NCBI GenBank assembly: GCA_028287135.1
Contig: JAQBQE010000008.1
Span: 67,155-131,154 of the forward strand
Reading direction: 5' to 3'
Origin: Myxococcales bacterium
GTDB lineage: Bacteria; Myxococcota_A; Polyangia; Haliangiales; Haliangiaceae
DNA: 64,000 nucleotides
A program made the translations under genes and the position numbers. The notes beneath the pieces are model-generated. The model was not told the origin of the DNA, made no database searches, and worked only from the letters and a program-made list of their open reading frames with translations. This document shows positions 42,340-49,681 of the stretch, one piece after another. Positions within the stretch are counted from its first letter, which is position 1. Each line of letters begins with the position of its first letter.

Positions 42340-42444
42340 CCGTCGGACGACCGACGCTGATGATGATTTCGTACGGTGCCGGTGGCGCATTCTGCGTCAG
42401 GGGAGGTCTGGCGACGACGAGCGCGCCCCGTCGGCGCGGCGGCC

Positions 42445-42813
42445 TCAGGGATTCGGTGCCGGAAAGCCCGGCTGACCTGCGCACTCGCGCTTGACGTTGA
42501 TGAACGCGATCTCGGCGTCCGAGATCTTTTCGTCGCGCTCGTCGATCAGGCGCTGGAGCTCGTCCTTCAGGGCCGGGTCTTCCATCGCCGCCTTCATCTT
42601 CGCGTCGGTCTCGGCATGCATGACAAACAGCGGCGCAAGCTTCGAGCCCTTCTCGGCGCAGTCGCCGGTTCTGACCACCTCGGCGACCTTGTTGATGAAG
42701 GTCTCGTAGCGCGCGACCAGGTCCGGCAAATCCGAGGCAGTGGGCGCCGTGTTCTTCTCGCATCCGGTCGCGAGCAGCACGCCGATCGAGAGTCCGAGGA
42801 CAAGCCGTCTCAT
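42445..42813 (-). CDS. Small helical lipoprotein of unknown function
   Basis: 122 residues: signal MRRLVLGLSIGVLLATGC (lipobox ATGC), then charged helical sequence (DLVARYETFINKVAEVV, DAKMKAAMEDPALKDELQRL, IDERDEKISDAEIAFINVKR) and one further Cys pair (GDCAEKG, ECAGQ). It resembles short periplasmic helical lipoproteins of unknown role. TATAAC lies six bases before the ATG. It is divergent from the next gene with only 34 bases between them. Confidence 0.65.
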   Translation of the reverse strand: MRRLVLGLSIGVLLATGCEKNTAPTASDLPDLVARYETFINKVAEVVRTGDCAEKGSKLAPLFVMHAETDAKMKAAMEDPALKDELQRLIDERDEKISDAEIAFINVKRECAGQPGFPAPNP

Positions 42814-42819
42814 GCGGGC

Positions 42820-42838
42820 GTTATAGATCAGATAGGAT
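42820..42838. promoter_or_regulatory. Interleaved divergent -10 elements in a 34-base spacer
   Basis: TATAAC (minus strand, 42820-42825) is six bases from the ATG at 42813. TAGGAT (plus strand, 42833-42838) is nine bases from the ATG at 42848. Any -35 region of each promoter would lie inside the other gene or its promoter, so the two cannot easily fire at the same time. Confidence 0.55.
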
Positions 42839-42847
42839 CGAACGACG

Positions 42848-43543
42848 ATGTCGGGCTCCCGCAAGCTGGCGTTGCTGTGCCTCGCTGGAACGGGGTGTGG
42901 CGCGCCCGACGACGCCTCACCGATCGACGCGGCAGCTCCGGGCTGGGCGACCTACGTGATCGCGACGGGCCGGCACGACGCGACGCTCGTGGAGCGCAGT
43001 CCGCGCAATCCGACCGATGGTGTGAGCAGCGCGATCGGGCGCGACTACGAGCTGATCTTCGATCCGAGTGCGATCTACGAGCTGACCTCGCCGGTCGAGC
43101 CCACCGACCAGCTGGACTGGAACAAGCTGCCGGGCCTCTCCGACTGCAACACGACCGACCTTGCCGCCGAGGGATTGATGTTCGGCTGGCGGTGGCGCCT
43201 CGACCTCCAGCCGCCCGTGCTCGAGGTGACCGCGTACGCCAACAACGCGCGCGTCCACCTCACGCCGCCGGCGCCACTGTTCGTGCTCGATGCTGCGGAT
43301 CTCGAGGCCCGCACGCCGATCCGCTACCGGGTGTGGCGCGAGACCACGAGCTACCAGTTTGCGGTCGAGGGCGAGATCCGAGGCCGCATCATCGACGAGA
43401 CGACGACGCTGCCGCGCCGGTGTACCGAGGTCGAGCTCGACCCGCTCGCGTGGGCGGGCGCGTTCTACTTCGGCGGGACCTCGACCGCACCGCACGAGAT
43501 CACCGCGCAGATCCGAGAGCAGAGCTACTTCACGGCGCGATAG
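42848..43543 (+). CDS. Lipoprotein of unknown function
   Basis: 231 residues from MSGSRKLALLCLAGTGC (lipobox AGTGC), then PDDASPIDAAAP tether. The mature part is beta-rich with two further Cys (LSDCNTTDL, PRRCTEVEL) and aromatic strands (WRWRLDLQPPVLEVTAYAN, IRYRVWRETTSYQFAVE). No known fold was recognised. Confidence 0.65.
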   Translation: MSGSRKLALLCLAGTGCGAPDDASPIDAAAPGWATYVIATGRHDATLVERSPRNPTDGVSSAIGRDYELIFDPSAIYELTSPVEPTDQLDWNKLPGLSDCNTTDLAAEGLMFGWRWRLDLQPPVLEVTAYANNARVHLTPPAPLFVLDAADLEARTPIRYRVWRETTSYQFAVEGEIRGRIIDETTTLPRRCTEVELDPLAWAGAFYFGGTSTAPHEITAQIREQSYFTAR

Positions 43544-43600
43544 CCGAGCGCCGTCGTGCCGATCGAGACGGCACCGCTGCGCGAGGGCGAGTGTTTCCGA

Positions 43601-43606
43601 TAAACT
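43601..43606 (+). promoter_or_regulatory. Predicted -10 element (TAAACT) of HAD-MazF operon
   Basis: TAAACT is followed by seven bases and the ATG at 43614; no ribosome site is present. Confidence 0.5.
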
Positions 43607-43613
43607 GCCTGGA

Positions 43614-44387
43614 ATGCGTCCTGTCGCCGAGCTCGCGTCCTCCGGTCTTCGCGGCGTGTTCTCCGACATCGACGACACGCTGACCCACGGAGGTGTCGTC
43701 GATCTCGAGGCGTACGCTGCCTTGATCCGCGCGCGCGCCGCGGGTCTGCGCGTGGTGCTCGTCACCGGTCGTCCCGCAGGCTGGGCCGAAGTTCTCGCGT
43801 CGCTGTGGCCGGTCGATGCCGCGATCGCCGAGAACGGCGGCATCGCCTACCTCAAGCGCAATGGCCGGCTCGAGCGGATGTACTTCGCAGCGGGTGAGCC
43901 CGCCGATGATGCGCAGCGACTCGCGGCACTCACGGCTGACATCCTGCGGACCTTTCCGTTCGCGCGACGCAGTGACGACAGCGGGCTCCGGATCACCGAT
44001 GCAGCCTTCGACATCGGCGAGACCCAGCATCTCGCGCGCGCCGAGGTCGACGCGATCACCACGCGCATTCGCGAGCTCGGTGCTCGCACCCTCGTCTCGA
44101 GCGTGCATGCGCATGCGTGCTTCCACACCGCCGACAAGGCACTGATGTCCGCGCGCGTTGCCGCCGAGCTGTGGGGCGAGTCGTCGGCCGAGGTCGCCGA
44201 GCACTACGCCTTCGTCGGTGACTCACCCAATGACCAGGCCGCGTTTGCATTCTTCAAGGCCTCGATCGGCGTTGCCAACGTCGCGCGCTACGCGGTGGAT
44301 CTTCGCCCACCGCCGAGCTACGTCACGCCATCGCCGAACGGCCACGGCTTTGCCGAGGCGATCGAAGCGATCCTGAGCCAGCGATGA
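43614..44387 (+). CDS. HAD-superfamily (type IIB) phosphatase
   Basis: 257 residues. HAD motif I is GVFSDIDDTLTHGG (Asp nucleophile and acid at about 18 and 20), motif II is VVLVTGRPAGWAEVL (Thr), and motif III/IV is YAFVGDSPNDQAAFAFF. The large cap insert places it in the IIB (Cof/mannosyl-3-phosphoglycerate phosphatase-like) group. Substrates of the group are sugar phosphates or similar; none is predictable here. Its TGA overlaps the ATG of the MazF-like gene (ATGA), so the two are translated as a coupled pair. Confidence 0.85.
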   Translation: MRPVAELASSGLRGVFSDIDDTLTHGGVVDLEAYAALIRARAAGLRVVLVTGRPAGWAEVLASLWPVDAAIAENGGIAYLKRNGRLERMYFAAGEPADDAQRLAALTADILRTFPFARRSDDSGLRITDAAFDIGETQHLARAEVDAITTRIRELGARTLVSSVHAHACFHTADKALMSARVAAELWGESSAEVAEHYAFVGDSPNDQAAFAFFKASIGVANVARYAVDLRPPPSYVTPSPNGHGFAEAIEAILSQR

Positions 44388-44758
44388 CCGAGCCCGGCGC
44401 CATCACCCTCCATCGCGGTGACCTGTTCTGGATCGCGCCCGATGACTCGCGCGGTCCAGCTCCCACCTACGCGCATCCCCACGTGGTCGTGCAGGACGAC
44501 GTGTTCAACCACTCGCGGATCACGACCGTGATCGTCTGCGCCCTGACATCGAACCTGGCCAAGGCGAGTGAGCCCGGCAACGTCCTGCTCGATCCCGGCG
44601 AGGGCGACCTCCCCGAGCAAAGCGTGGTCGTCGTGTCCCAGATTTCCTCCGTCGAAAAGACCCGCCTCGGCGCCCGGATCGGCTCGCTCTCCGAAACGCG
44701 GGTCGACCAGGTCCTGGATGGCCTGCGGTTCCAGCAGCGCTCCTTCTTCGAGCGGTAG
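44384..44758 (+). CDS. PemK/MazF-family toxin-like endoribonuclease
   Basis: 124 residues. LHRGDLFWIAPDDSRGPAP is the usual MazF first strand, then HPHVVVQDDVFNHSRITTVI, VCALTSNL, GNVLLDPGEGDLPEQSVVVV and SQISSVEKTRLGARIGSLSE, all conserved in the family. RG-containing strand 1 and QISSVEKTRL carry the residues used for RNA cleavage in MazF. No antitoxin-like gene (small DNA-binding MazE) precedes it. Instead the HAD phosphatase overlaps it. The REP region begins just after its stop. It may be a housekeeping MazF relative or use an unknown partner. Confidence 0.8.
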   Translation: MTEPGAITLHRGDLFWIAPDDSRGPAPTYAHPHVVVQDDVFNHSRITTVIVCALTSNLAKASEPGNVLLDPGEGDLPEQSVVVVSQISSVEKTRLGARIGSLSETRVDQVLDGLRFQQRSFFER

Positions 44759-44766
44759 CCACCAGG

Positions 44767-44777
44767 CCCCCCCCCCC
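44767..44777 (+). repeat. Homopolymer C tract
   Basis: Eleven consecutive C at the boundary of the first REP hairpin. The mirror copy on the other side of the transposase ends in eight G. It is prone to slippage and sequencing error. Confidence 0.7.
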
Positions 44778-44797
44778 GGATCCCGCACCGGGGTTGC
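44774..44797 (+). repeat. REP hairpin, left copy 1
   Basis: CCCCGG, loop of eight, CCGGGG, then TTGC. It is a six-base stem hairpin repeated at 44873-44896 and, inverted, at 46124-46147. The copies flank the tyrosine transposase gene. Confidence 0.8.
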
Positions 44798-44816
44798 ATT
44801 TGCCCGGGAGAATGAC

Positions 44817-44972
44817 TTCCTGACGTTTGTCCGATACGCGTCCGGCTCGCGTGCTCCGATCCACGCCACGGTCCCCCGATCCCGCACCGGGGTTGCGGCT
44901 CGCGGCGGCTCGCGCGGCTCGCGATGCACTGACGTCCTAACGTTTGTCCGACACGGGTCCGGCTCGCGGACA
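44817..44972 (+). repeat. Direct repeats of CGTTTGTCC-CGTCCGGCTCGC motif
   Basis: Two copies of a roughly 35-base module, at about 44818-44850 and 44937-44970, share CCTGACGTTTGTCC/CCTAACGTTTGTCC and GTCCGGCTCGCG. Each follows a REP hairpin, making a hairpin-plus-module unit of about 100-115 bases repeated twice. CGTTTGTCCCG also occurs beside the right-hand REP. Confidence 0.7.
44873..44896 (+). repeat. REP hairpin, left copy 2
   Basis: CCCCCGATCCCGCACCGGGG followed by TTGC; five-base stem. Nearly identical to left copy 1. Confidence 0.8.
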
Positions 44973-45061
44973 CAACGTCCGGTGAACGGCCGGACACGCG
45001 AGCCTTCGAGCGTCGATCCAGTCGCTTAGCGCTGGCAAGGATCGTGGTCTAGCTCAGCGCG

Positions 45062-45952
45062 ATGTCTCGTCCCCGCCCTGTCCTGCCCGGTCGCTTCTAC
45101 ATGCTCACTCGCAGCACCACGCAGCGGCTGTTCTTGCTGCGTCCGGACGACGAGACCAACAACAACTATGTCTACTGCTTGGCCGAGGCGGCGCAGCGGT
45201 ACCAGATCGAGGTGATCCTGACCCAGGTGATGTCGAACCACCATCACCCCGTGTTCTACGATCCTCACGGCAAGGTGAACGAGTTCATCGAGCACTTCCA
45301 CAAGATGCTGGCCAAGTGTCAGAACGTCCTGCGGGGGCGGTGGGAGAATCTCTGGTCGAGCGAGCCACCGTGTCTGGTCGAGCTCGTCGATCGCGCCGCC
45401 GTGATCGACAAGCTGGTGTACGTGGCCACCAACCCCGTGAAGGATGGGCTCGTTGAGAAAGTTCATCACTGGCCCGGCGTGGACGCATGGCGAGCCCTGC
45501 GGAAGGATGAGCCACTCCGAGCAAAGCGCCCCCGCTATTTTTTCAGCAAGGACGGCGTCATGCCGGCGGAGGTCGAGCTCAGGCTCGTCGTTCCGTCAGT
45601 CCTCGGAGATCGCGACGAGCTCGTCCGCGAGGTGAGCCAGAGGATCGCGAGCGTCGAGGAAGAGCTCGCACAACAGCGTCTCGAGACCGGTCGCCGCGTC
45701 GTGGGGCGCCGCCACATCCTTCGCCAGTCACCCCGTGACTCCCCGACCTCCGAGAGGCAGCACCGCGGCCTTCGCCCGCGGGTCGCCACTCGCAGCAAGT
45801 GGAATCGGATCGCCGCACTCCAGCGCAACAAGGAGTTCGAGATCGCCTATCGCGAAGCGCGAGCGGCATGGTTGAGCGGCTTACCTGCCAAGTTCCCTCC
45901 TGGCACCTACTGGCTCCGCCGGTTCGCCAACGTTCCGATCGCAACAACCTGA
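45062..45952 (+). CDS. REP-associated tyrosine transposase (IS200/IS605-like Y1, RAYT)
   Basis: 296 residues. GRFYMLTRSTTQRLFLL is the typical RAYT N-terminus. The HUH motif is in VMSNHHHPVFYD (about 57-68; family consensus MPNHxH). YVATNPVKDGLV, a little past residue 120, matches the YxxxNPV motif containing the presumed catalytic Tyr. A C-terminal basic extension (RRVVGRRHILRQSPRDSP, ATRSKWNRIAALQRNKEFEI) is longer than average. The gene lies between two REP hairpins on the left and an inverted one on the right, as expected for a RAYT with its own REP sequences. These elements act in single-copy, domesticated fashion. Confidence 0.85.
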   Translation: MSRPRPVLPGRFYMLTRSTTQRLFLLRPDDETNNNYVYCLAEAAQRYQIEVILTQVMSNHHHPVFYDPHGKVNEFIEHFHKMLAKCQNVLRGRWENLWSSEPPCLVELVDRAAVIDKLVYVATNPVKDGLVEKVHHWPGVDAWRALRKDEPLRAKRPRYFFSKDGVMPAEVELRLVVPSVLGDRDELVREVSQRIASVEEELAQQRLETGRRVVGRRHILRQSPRDSPTSERQHRGLRPRVATRSKWNRIAALQRNKEFEIAYREARAAWLSGLPAKFPPGTYWLRRFANVPIATT

Positions 45953-46123
45953 CCGACCGATTCATCGCACCGCCACCTCGGCGGCCTACACGTGCGCCGT
46001 CACCGCGCGCGTCGTCGCGGCGTGGATCGCATGCGCCGCCAGTGCCCCGCAATCAACGGCACTCCTCGTCCTAGCTGCCGGATCTGCGCGGCAAAGTGCT
46101 TGATTAGCGTTTGTCCCGCCACC

Positions 46124-46147
46124 GCAACCCCGGTGCGGGATCCGGGA
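46124..46147 (-). repeat. REP hairpin, right copy (inverted)
   Basis: GCAACCCCGGTGCGGGATCCGG is the reverse complement of the left REP sequence. It is followed by an extra GATCCGG and eight G, mirroring the C tract on the left. It marks the right edge of the transposase cassette. Confidence 0.8.
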
Positions 46148-46224
46148 TCCGGGGGGGGCCACTGGCGCGTCATGCCGGCGGAATGGCGCCTTCTGTCACT
46201 TCGCGGTCGCTACTCTCTGAGCAT

Positions 46225-46230
46225 TATCAT
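46225..46230 (+). promoter_or_regulatory. Predicted -10 element (TATCAT) of 46237 gene
   Basis: TATCAT is followed by six bases and the ATG at 46237, just right of the transposon cassette. Confidence 0.4.
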
Positions 46231-46236
46231 GCACGC

Positions 46237-46487
46237 ATGCATCGTCGGGCGCCGCGTGGACGCTACGAGGAATGGATGTGGCGGTTCCACTGGCATCATC
46301 ACGCGTCGAACGTGCGGGTGAAGTTCGGGCTGACGAATCCGCTGCTCGATTTCGCGCTCGGGACGGCGGTGGTACCGGCCGACGTCGAGGTGCCGGCGAA
46401 GCTCGCGCCGCAAGGGCTGCACGCTGCGGGCGTTCGGTCGCGGGACTGCGGATCCGCACGGCGGATCGCACGCGCGCGTCGGTCTAG
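46237..46487 (+). pseudogene. Short conserved-looking protein with a probable frameshift
   Basis: ATG 46237 opens a frame with strong coding bias (MHRRAPRGRYEEWMWRFHWH, then SNVRVKFGLTNPLLDFALG). Around 46420-46450 this frame loses its character and would overlap the convergent gene by 175 bases. Another frame continues as LRIRTADRTRASV and stops at TAG 46485-46487, sharing CTAG with the convergent stop as three other gene pairs in the window do. A frameshift or sequencing error inside the gene is therefore likely. Product unknown, about 80 residues. Confidence 0.4.
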
Positions 46488-47077
46488 AACAGCTCGCCCT
46501 GCGCGGGATTGCCGAGCGGTGCGACACAGGCCGGATCATCGTTCGTCGGATCGTCGACGTGCTTGCCAACGGCATCGATGCGCCACGCGGGCTCGACCGG
46601 GACCAGCGCAGGTGCTGCCAGCCATCGCGCATCGACGACGGCCGGGATCTCGGGCGTGATCGCCGCGATCGCGGAGGGCGCCGGCATCATCACGAGCGCG
46701 AAGCTCGCGATGCGATCATCACGATGCTCGGCCATCACCCCGGCGAACGCGACCCGCTGGCCGACGTGGATCCAGTACGGCTGCGATTTCTTGTCGGTCC
46801 GGCGCCACGCGAAGAAGCCGTCGGCGAGCACGAGGCAGCGCTTCTTGTCGCGCGCTGAGCGCAGGTGCGGCAACGCCTCGATGTCCGCCATCGTCGCCGT
46901 GTGGACCGGCGACCTCCGCTTGCCTCCGTGACCCTGCCACGGCGAGAGCACGCCCCAGCGCAACTCGACGAGGCCCGCACGGGTCTCCACCGGGGCGGTC
47001 TGTCCGTGCGCGATGTTGTAGCGCGGCGTGACGCCCACCAGCCCCTCGACGATGGTCAGCGTGTAGCGCGACGTCAC
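46484..47077 (-). CDS. SRAP (YedK/HMCES)-fold protein lacking catalytic residues
   Basis: 197 residues from GTG. The SRAP fold is recognisable (RYTLTIVEG, PRYNIAHGQ, LRWGVLSPWQG, KKRCLVLADGFFAWRR, PYWIHVGQRVAFAGV). In active family members residue 2 is Cys (MCGRYT), an Asn follows in INARAET, a Glu in DGFYEW and a His in IHDRMPV. Here these are Thr (MTSRYT), His (VHTATM), Ala (DGFFAW) and Thr (AITPEIP). All four catalytic positions are gone, so abasic-site crosslinking is unlikely and a pseudoenzyme role is inferred. The GTG overlaps the stop of the MBL gene (GTGA). Confidence 0.7.
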   Translation of the reverse strand: MTSRYTLTIVEGLVGVTPRYNIAHGQTAPVETRAGLVELRWGVLSPWQGHGGKRRSPVHTATMADIEALPHLRSARDKKRCLVLADGFFAWRRTDKKSQPYWIHVGQRVAFAGVMAEHRDDRIASFALVMMPAPSAIAAITPEIPAVVDARWLAAPALVPVEPAWRIDAVGKHVDDPTNDDPACVAPLGNPAQGELF

Positions 47078-47940
47078 ATGGCCCCAGCGAGTCGCACGAT
47101 CTCCGCATGCATCGCTGCCGTCGATGCGGCGTGAAACGCGCGGCCATGCCCCGGCAACACGTGACGGAACGGCACGCTCGACAGCTTCGCCACCGAGCGC
47201 CGCTGCTCGGGCCACGAGTACCAGCAGACATCGCGTCCGACCTCGAGGCCGTCTTCGCCGTCATTCGCCCACACGTGGTCACCCGTGAACAGGATCTCGT
47301 CGTGCAGTAACGCGATGCTGCCACGGGTGTGACCGGGCACCGCGATCACCCGCAGATCTGGCGCGAGCTCCACATCACCGTCGACGATCCGCTCGCAGTC
47401 GCGGGTACCCGCATCGACATCCGCCCGATGAATCACCCGCGTACAGCCAAACCGCTCGTGCCACGCACGATGATCGGCGACGTCATCACGATGCGTCAGC
47501 ACCATGATCTCGACACCGCCGAGCTCTGCCACCCGATCGATCAACGTCGACGCTGCACGCGGCGAATCGACGAGCACGTTGCCCTCGGGTCGCCGGATCA
47601 GGTAGCTCGACGCTCCGTACGAGTCCGCGCTCGCGTAGCCGCAGAACAGGACCCCGGAGATCCCGTCGATCGGAATCGGGAACGCGCGTGCCGCCGCCTT
47701 GGTCTCGAGCTTGCGACGCGTTCCGATCGAGCTGGTCGGGCACGTCACGAGCGCGAGCAGGGCACGATGGCGGTCCACGTCATTGGCAGGCTGGCGCGCG
47801 ACGAACGATTGCGCCTGACGGTCGGTGCGCGCGAACACACCCCTCGCGAGCTGGCGACACAGATCACAGTCGATGCACGACGAATCGACGAAGAAGTCAC
47901 CCTCAACGTTGTCCTCGATCGCCTGATCGGCCCGCGCCAT
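47074..47940 (-). CDS. Ferredoxin-like domain fused to metallo-beta-lactamase-fold hydrolase
   Basis: 288 residues. The N-terminal 70 have SSCIDCDLCRQL (C22, C25, C28) and a later CP (LVTCPTSSIG), a 4Fe-4S ferredoxin-like pattern. The MBL domain follows: LTHRDDVADHRAW (metal motif of this subfamily), VIAVPGHTRGSIAL, LFTGDHVWA and VLPGHGRAFH. This Fd-MBL architecture is known from plastid/cyanobacterial-type proteins. Its role is unclear (possibly redox-linked hydrolase). The ATG lies near AAGGAC and a CATACT hexamer. It is translationally coupled to the SRAP-like gene downstream. Confidence 0.8.
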   Translation of the reverse strand: MARADQAIEDNVEGDFFVDSSCIDCDLCRQLARGVFARTDRQAQSFVARQPANDVDRHRALLALVTCPTSSIGTRRKLETKAAARAFPIPIDGISGVLFCGYASADSYGASSYLIRRPEGNVLVDSPRAASTLIDRVAELGGVEIMVLTHRDDVADHRAWHERFGCTRVIHRADVDAGTRDCERIVDGDVELAPDLRVIAVPGHTRGSIALLHDEILFTGDHVWANDGEDGLEVGRDVCWYSWPEQRRSVAKLSSVPFRHVLPGHGRAFHAASTAAMHAEIVRLAGAM

Positions 47941-47988
47941 GTCCTTCAGTATGGACCGTGTCGGCGCGATGCACAGATAGTCAGCGCG

Positions 47989-48702
47989 TCAGCGCAGCCG
48001 CCAGATCGCACCGTGCGGCTCCGCGTCCTCGGGCGACGCCGCTGCGACGTAGTAGTAGGCGGTCACCGACGCGCGAAAGCGATCCGCCGGGCATGCGAGC
48101 GGTGCAGGATGGCCGTGCCAGTACGTGTCGCCGTGCGCCATCACGATCAGCCGATCGAGCACGGGCGGATAGCTCGCCTCGCACCGCGTGAACGCTTCGT
48201 CCCACAGCTCGAGCGCCCCGCCCCACTCCGGGCTCCAATCCTGATCGAGGTAGTAGATGATCGTGACCTTACGGGTGAGCCGCCGCGTGTGATCGCGGTT
48301 GAAGTCCGCATGCAGCGCGAGGTGACCGCCCGGTAGGGTGAGCGAAAGCCCCGCACCACGGAAGTGCGGATCAGGGATCAGACCCTCGATCCCGGTGAGC
48401 GCCTCGAGGAAATCGAGAAACACCATGCCGTTGAGCTCGGCGAGCAGGTGCCGGAGCCGCTCATCCACACCGGCGAAGTTCGTGCGCTGCAGCTGCCCGA
48501 GCCGGCCGGACTGCTCCTTGTGCTCGCGGCGGATCCAGCCCGGGTGCTCGGGTCGCGGAAAGCGCGACGCAAGGTCGCCCGCAATCGGCTCGCCGAGAAC
48601 TCCGTCGAACACCGCGTGCGGATACGGGTGCGCATCGCGATATCGATCACGCGCCTCCCGTGCACGGGCGACAAGCAAGGTCCGCTCAGGAAGCAGGGTC
48701 AC
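47989..48702 (-). CDS. 2-oxoglutarate/Fe(II)-dependent oxygenase (P4H-like)
   Basis: 237 residues from GTG. The facial triad is seen as LALHADFNRD (HxD, about 130-132) and YWHGHPAPL (distal His), with the 2OG-binding Arg in FRASVTAYYY. RKVTIIYYLDQDW and WGGALELWDE are typical strands of the PHD/P4H group. It would hydroxylate a protein or small molecule; the substrate is unknown. TAGGGT lies nine bases before the start. Confidence 0.8.
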   Translation of the reverse strand: MTLLPERTLLVARAREARDRYRDAHPYPHAVFDGVLGEPIAGDLASRFPRPEHPGWIRREHKEQSGRLGQLQRTNFAGVDERLRHLLAELNGMVFLDFLEALTGIEGLIPDPHFRGAGLSLTLPGGHLALHADFNRDHTRRLTRKVTIIYYLDQDWSPEWGGALELWDEAFTRCEASYPPVLDRLIVMAHGDTYWHGHPAPLACPADRFRASVTAYYYVAAASPEDAEPHGAIWRLR

Positions 48703-48746
48703 GAGACTGCGACCCTAGCAGCCGCGAGGCATACTCGACCACGCAC

Positions 48747-49003
48747 ATGCGAATCCTCGAGCTCACGAAGGTGGTTGCTCAGCAGGGCTTCTCGGTGCTC
48801 CACGGCGTGGTCGCGACAGACGCCGTCGAACGGGCGATGACGTGGCGCTCGTCGACGCTGCCGGAAACCACGACGCCGGGACGGTGACGACCGTCGCCGT
48901 CGAGGATCCAACCGAGGGCAGCACCGGCGCGCGTATGCTCGACGTCGGCACGCGAGGCCCAGGGCCGTTCGCGTCACCGTGCGATGCCGGAAACCCACGC
49001 TGA
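48747..49003 (+). pseudogene. Possible frameshifted small gene
   Basis: ATG 48747 opens MRILELTKVVAQQGFSVLHG, and after about 30 codons the coding character moves to another frame (DDVALVDAAGNHDAGTVTTV, ending GNPR then TGA). Joined, this would be about 85 residues. TACTCG nine bases before the ATG fits the promoter pattern of the window. Evidence is only codon use; it may be a chance frame. The rest of 48703-49109 holds nothing recognisable. Confidence 0.25.
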
Positions 49004-49109
49004 CCCGGCAGCCGTCGTCGCGCTCGCGACCGCCCAATAAACCACAAGACCCGAGCACGCCCACGAAGGTGAGCGCACTCGGGTCCTGCGTTGTCGATGG
49101 TCGCAGTAG

Positions 49110-49409
49110 CTACTTGTTCGCCTTCTGCCGCGCCTCGCCCTCGAGCTCCTTCGCCTTGCCCTCGGCCTGCATCTCATCGTTATCGATGACAGCACCGACG
49201 CGGTTCTTCACCGCTCCCACGATCTCCTGGACCTTGCCCTTGGTGCGCTCGGCCGCCTTCGCGGCCTCCTGCTTGGCTTCGCCCTGCTTCTCCTTCACGA
49301 CACCCTCGGCCTCCATCTGCTCGTTGCCGATGATCTTGCCGAGGCCCTTCTTGAGCTTGCCGCCGAGCTCTTCCGCCGCACCTTCTGCGCGCTTGCTTTC
49401 GTTGCTCAT
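49110..49409 (-). CDS. CsbD-family stress protein (two CsbD units)
   Basis: 99 residues, hydrophilic. Two CsbD-like units are visible: AEGAAEELGGKLKKGLGKII with GNEQMEAEGVVKEKQGEAKQ, and GKVQEIVGAVKNRVGAVI with DNDEMQAEGKAKELEGEARQ. An AAGGAG ribosome site sits eight bases before the ATG. CsbD proteins are general-stress, probably disordered or amphipathic proteins; function is poorly defined. The duplication within one chain is slightly unusual but known. Confidence 0.8.
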   Translation of the reverse strand: MSNESKRAEGAAEELGGKLKKGLGKIIGNEQMEAEGVVKEKQGEAKQEAAKAAERTKGKVQEIVGAVKNRVGAVIDNDEMQAEGKAKELEGEARQKANK

Positions 49410-49669
49410 ATCGAGCTCCTTGCTGAGGTTGATGTACGTAGCAGGAGCAATCGCCAGGCCATCAGCGATCACCCTGCTCCGGCCCTGATAGGGCCCGCTC
49501 GTAGCGCAGCGCGCCACAGCGAGCGCAACCGCACGCGTCCCTGGAGGAGAGGCCGAGCGCAACTCAGCTCGCCCGCACCGAGCGGGCCGGATCCTCGGTG
49601 AGGCCTCGCAAACGGCCGGAGAGATCGACCTCGGGGGCTCATCCGAATGCACGGCCTCGTCGGCTGCGC

Positions 49670-49675
49670 GATACT
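49670..49675 (+). promoter_or_regulatory. Predicted -10 element (GATACT) of 49682 gene
   Basis: GATACT is followed by six bases and a TTG start codon at 49682. Confidence 0.35.
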
Positions 49676-49681
49676 GACGCG

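Noticed and set aside
44467-44997. Minus-strand frame over the REP region with repeated SRTRxGQT and QPRCGI words
   Set aside because: The repetition comes from the two direct REP-plus-module units; it overlaps the MazF-like gene and is not a protein.
46111-46236. In-frame extension of the small 46237 frame back into the REP region
   Set aside because: It translates the REP and G-run (GAGSGIRGGP) and has no coding bias; the TATCAT-ATG spacing marks the likely start.
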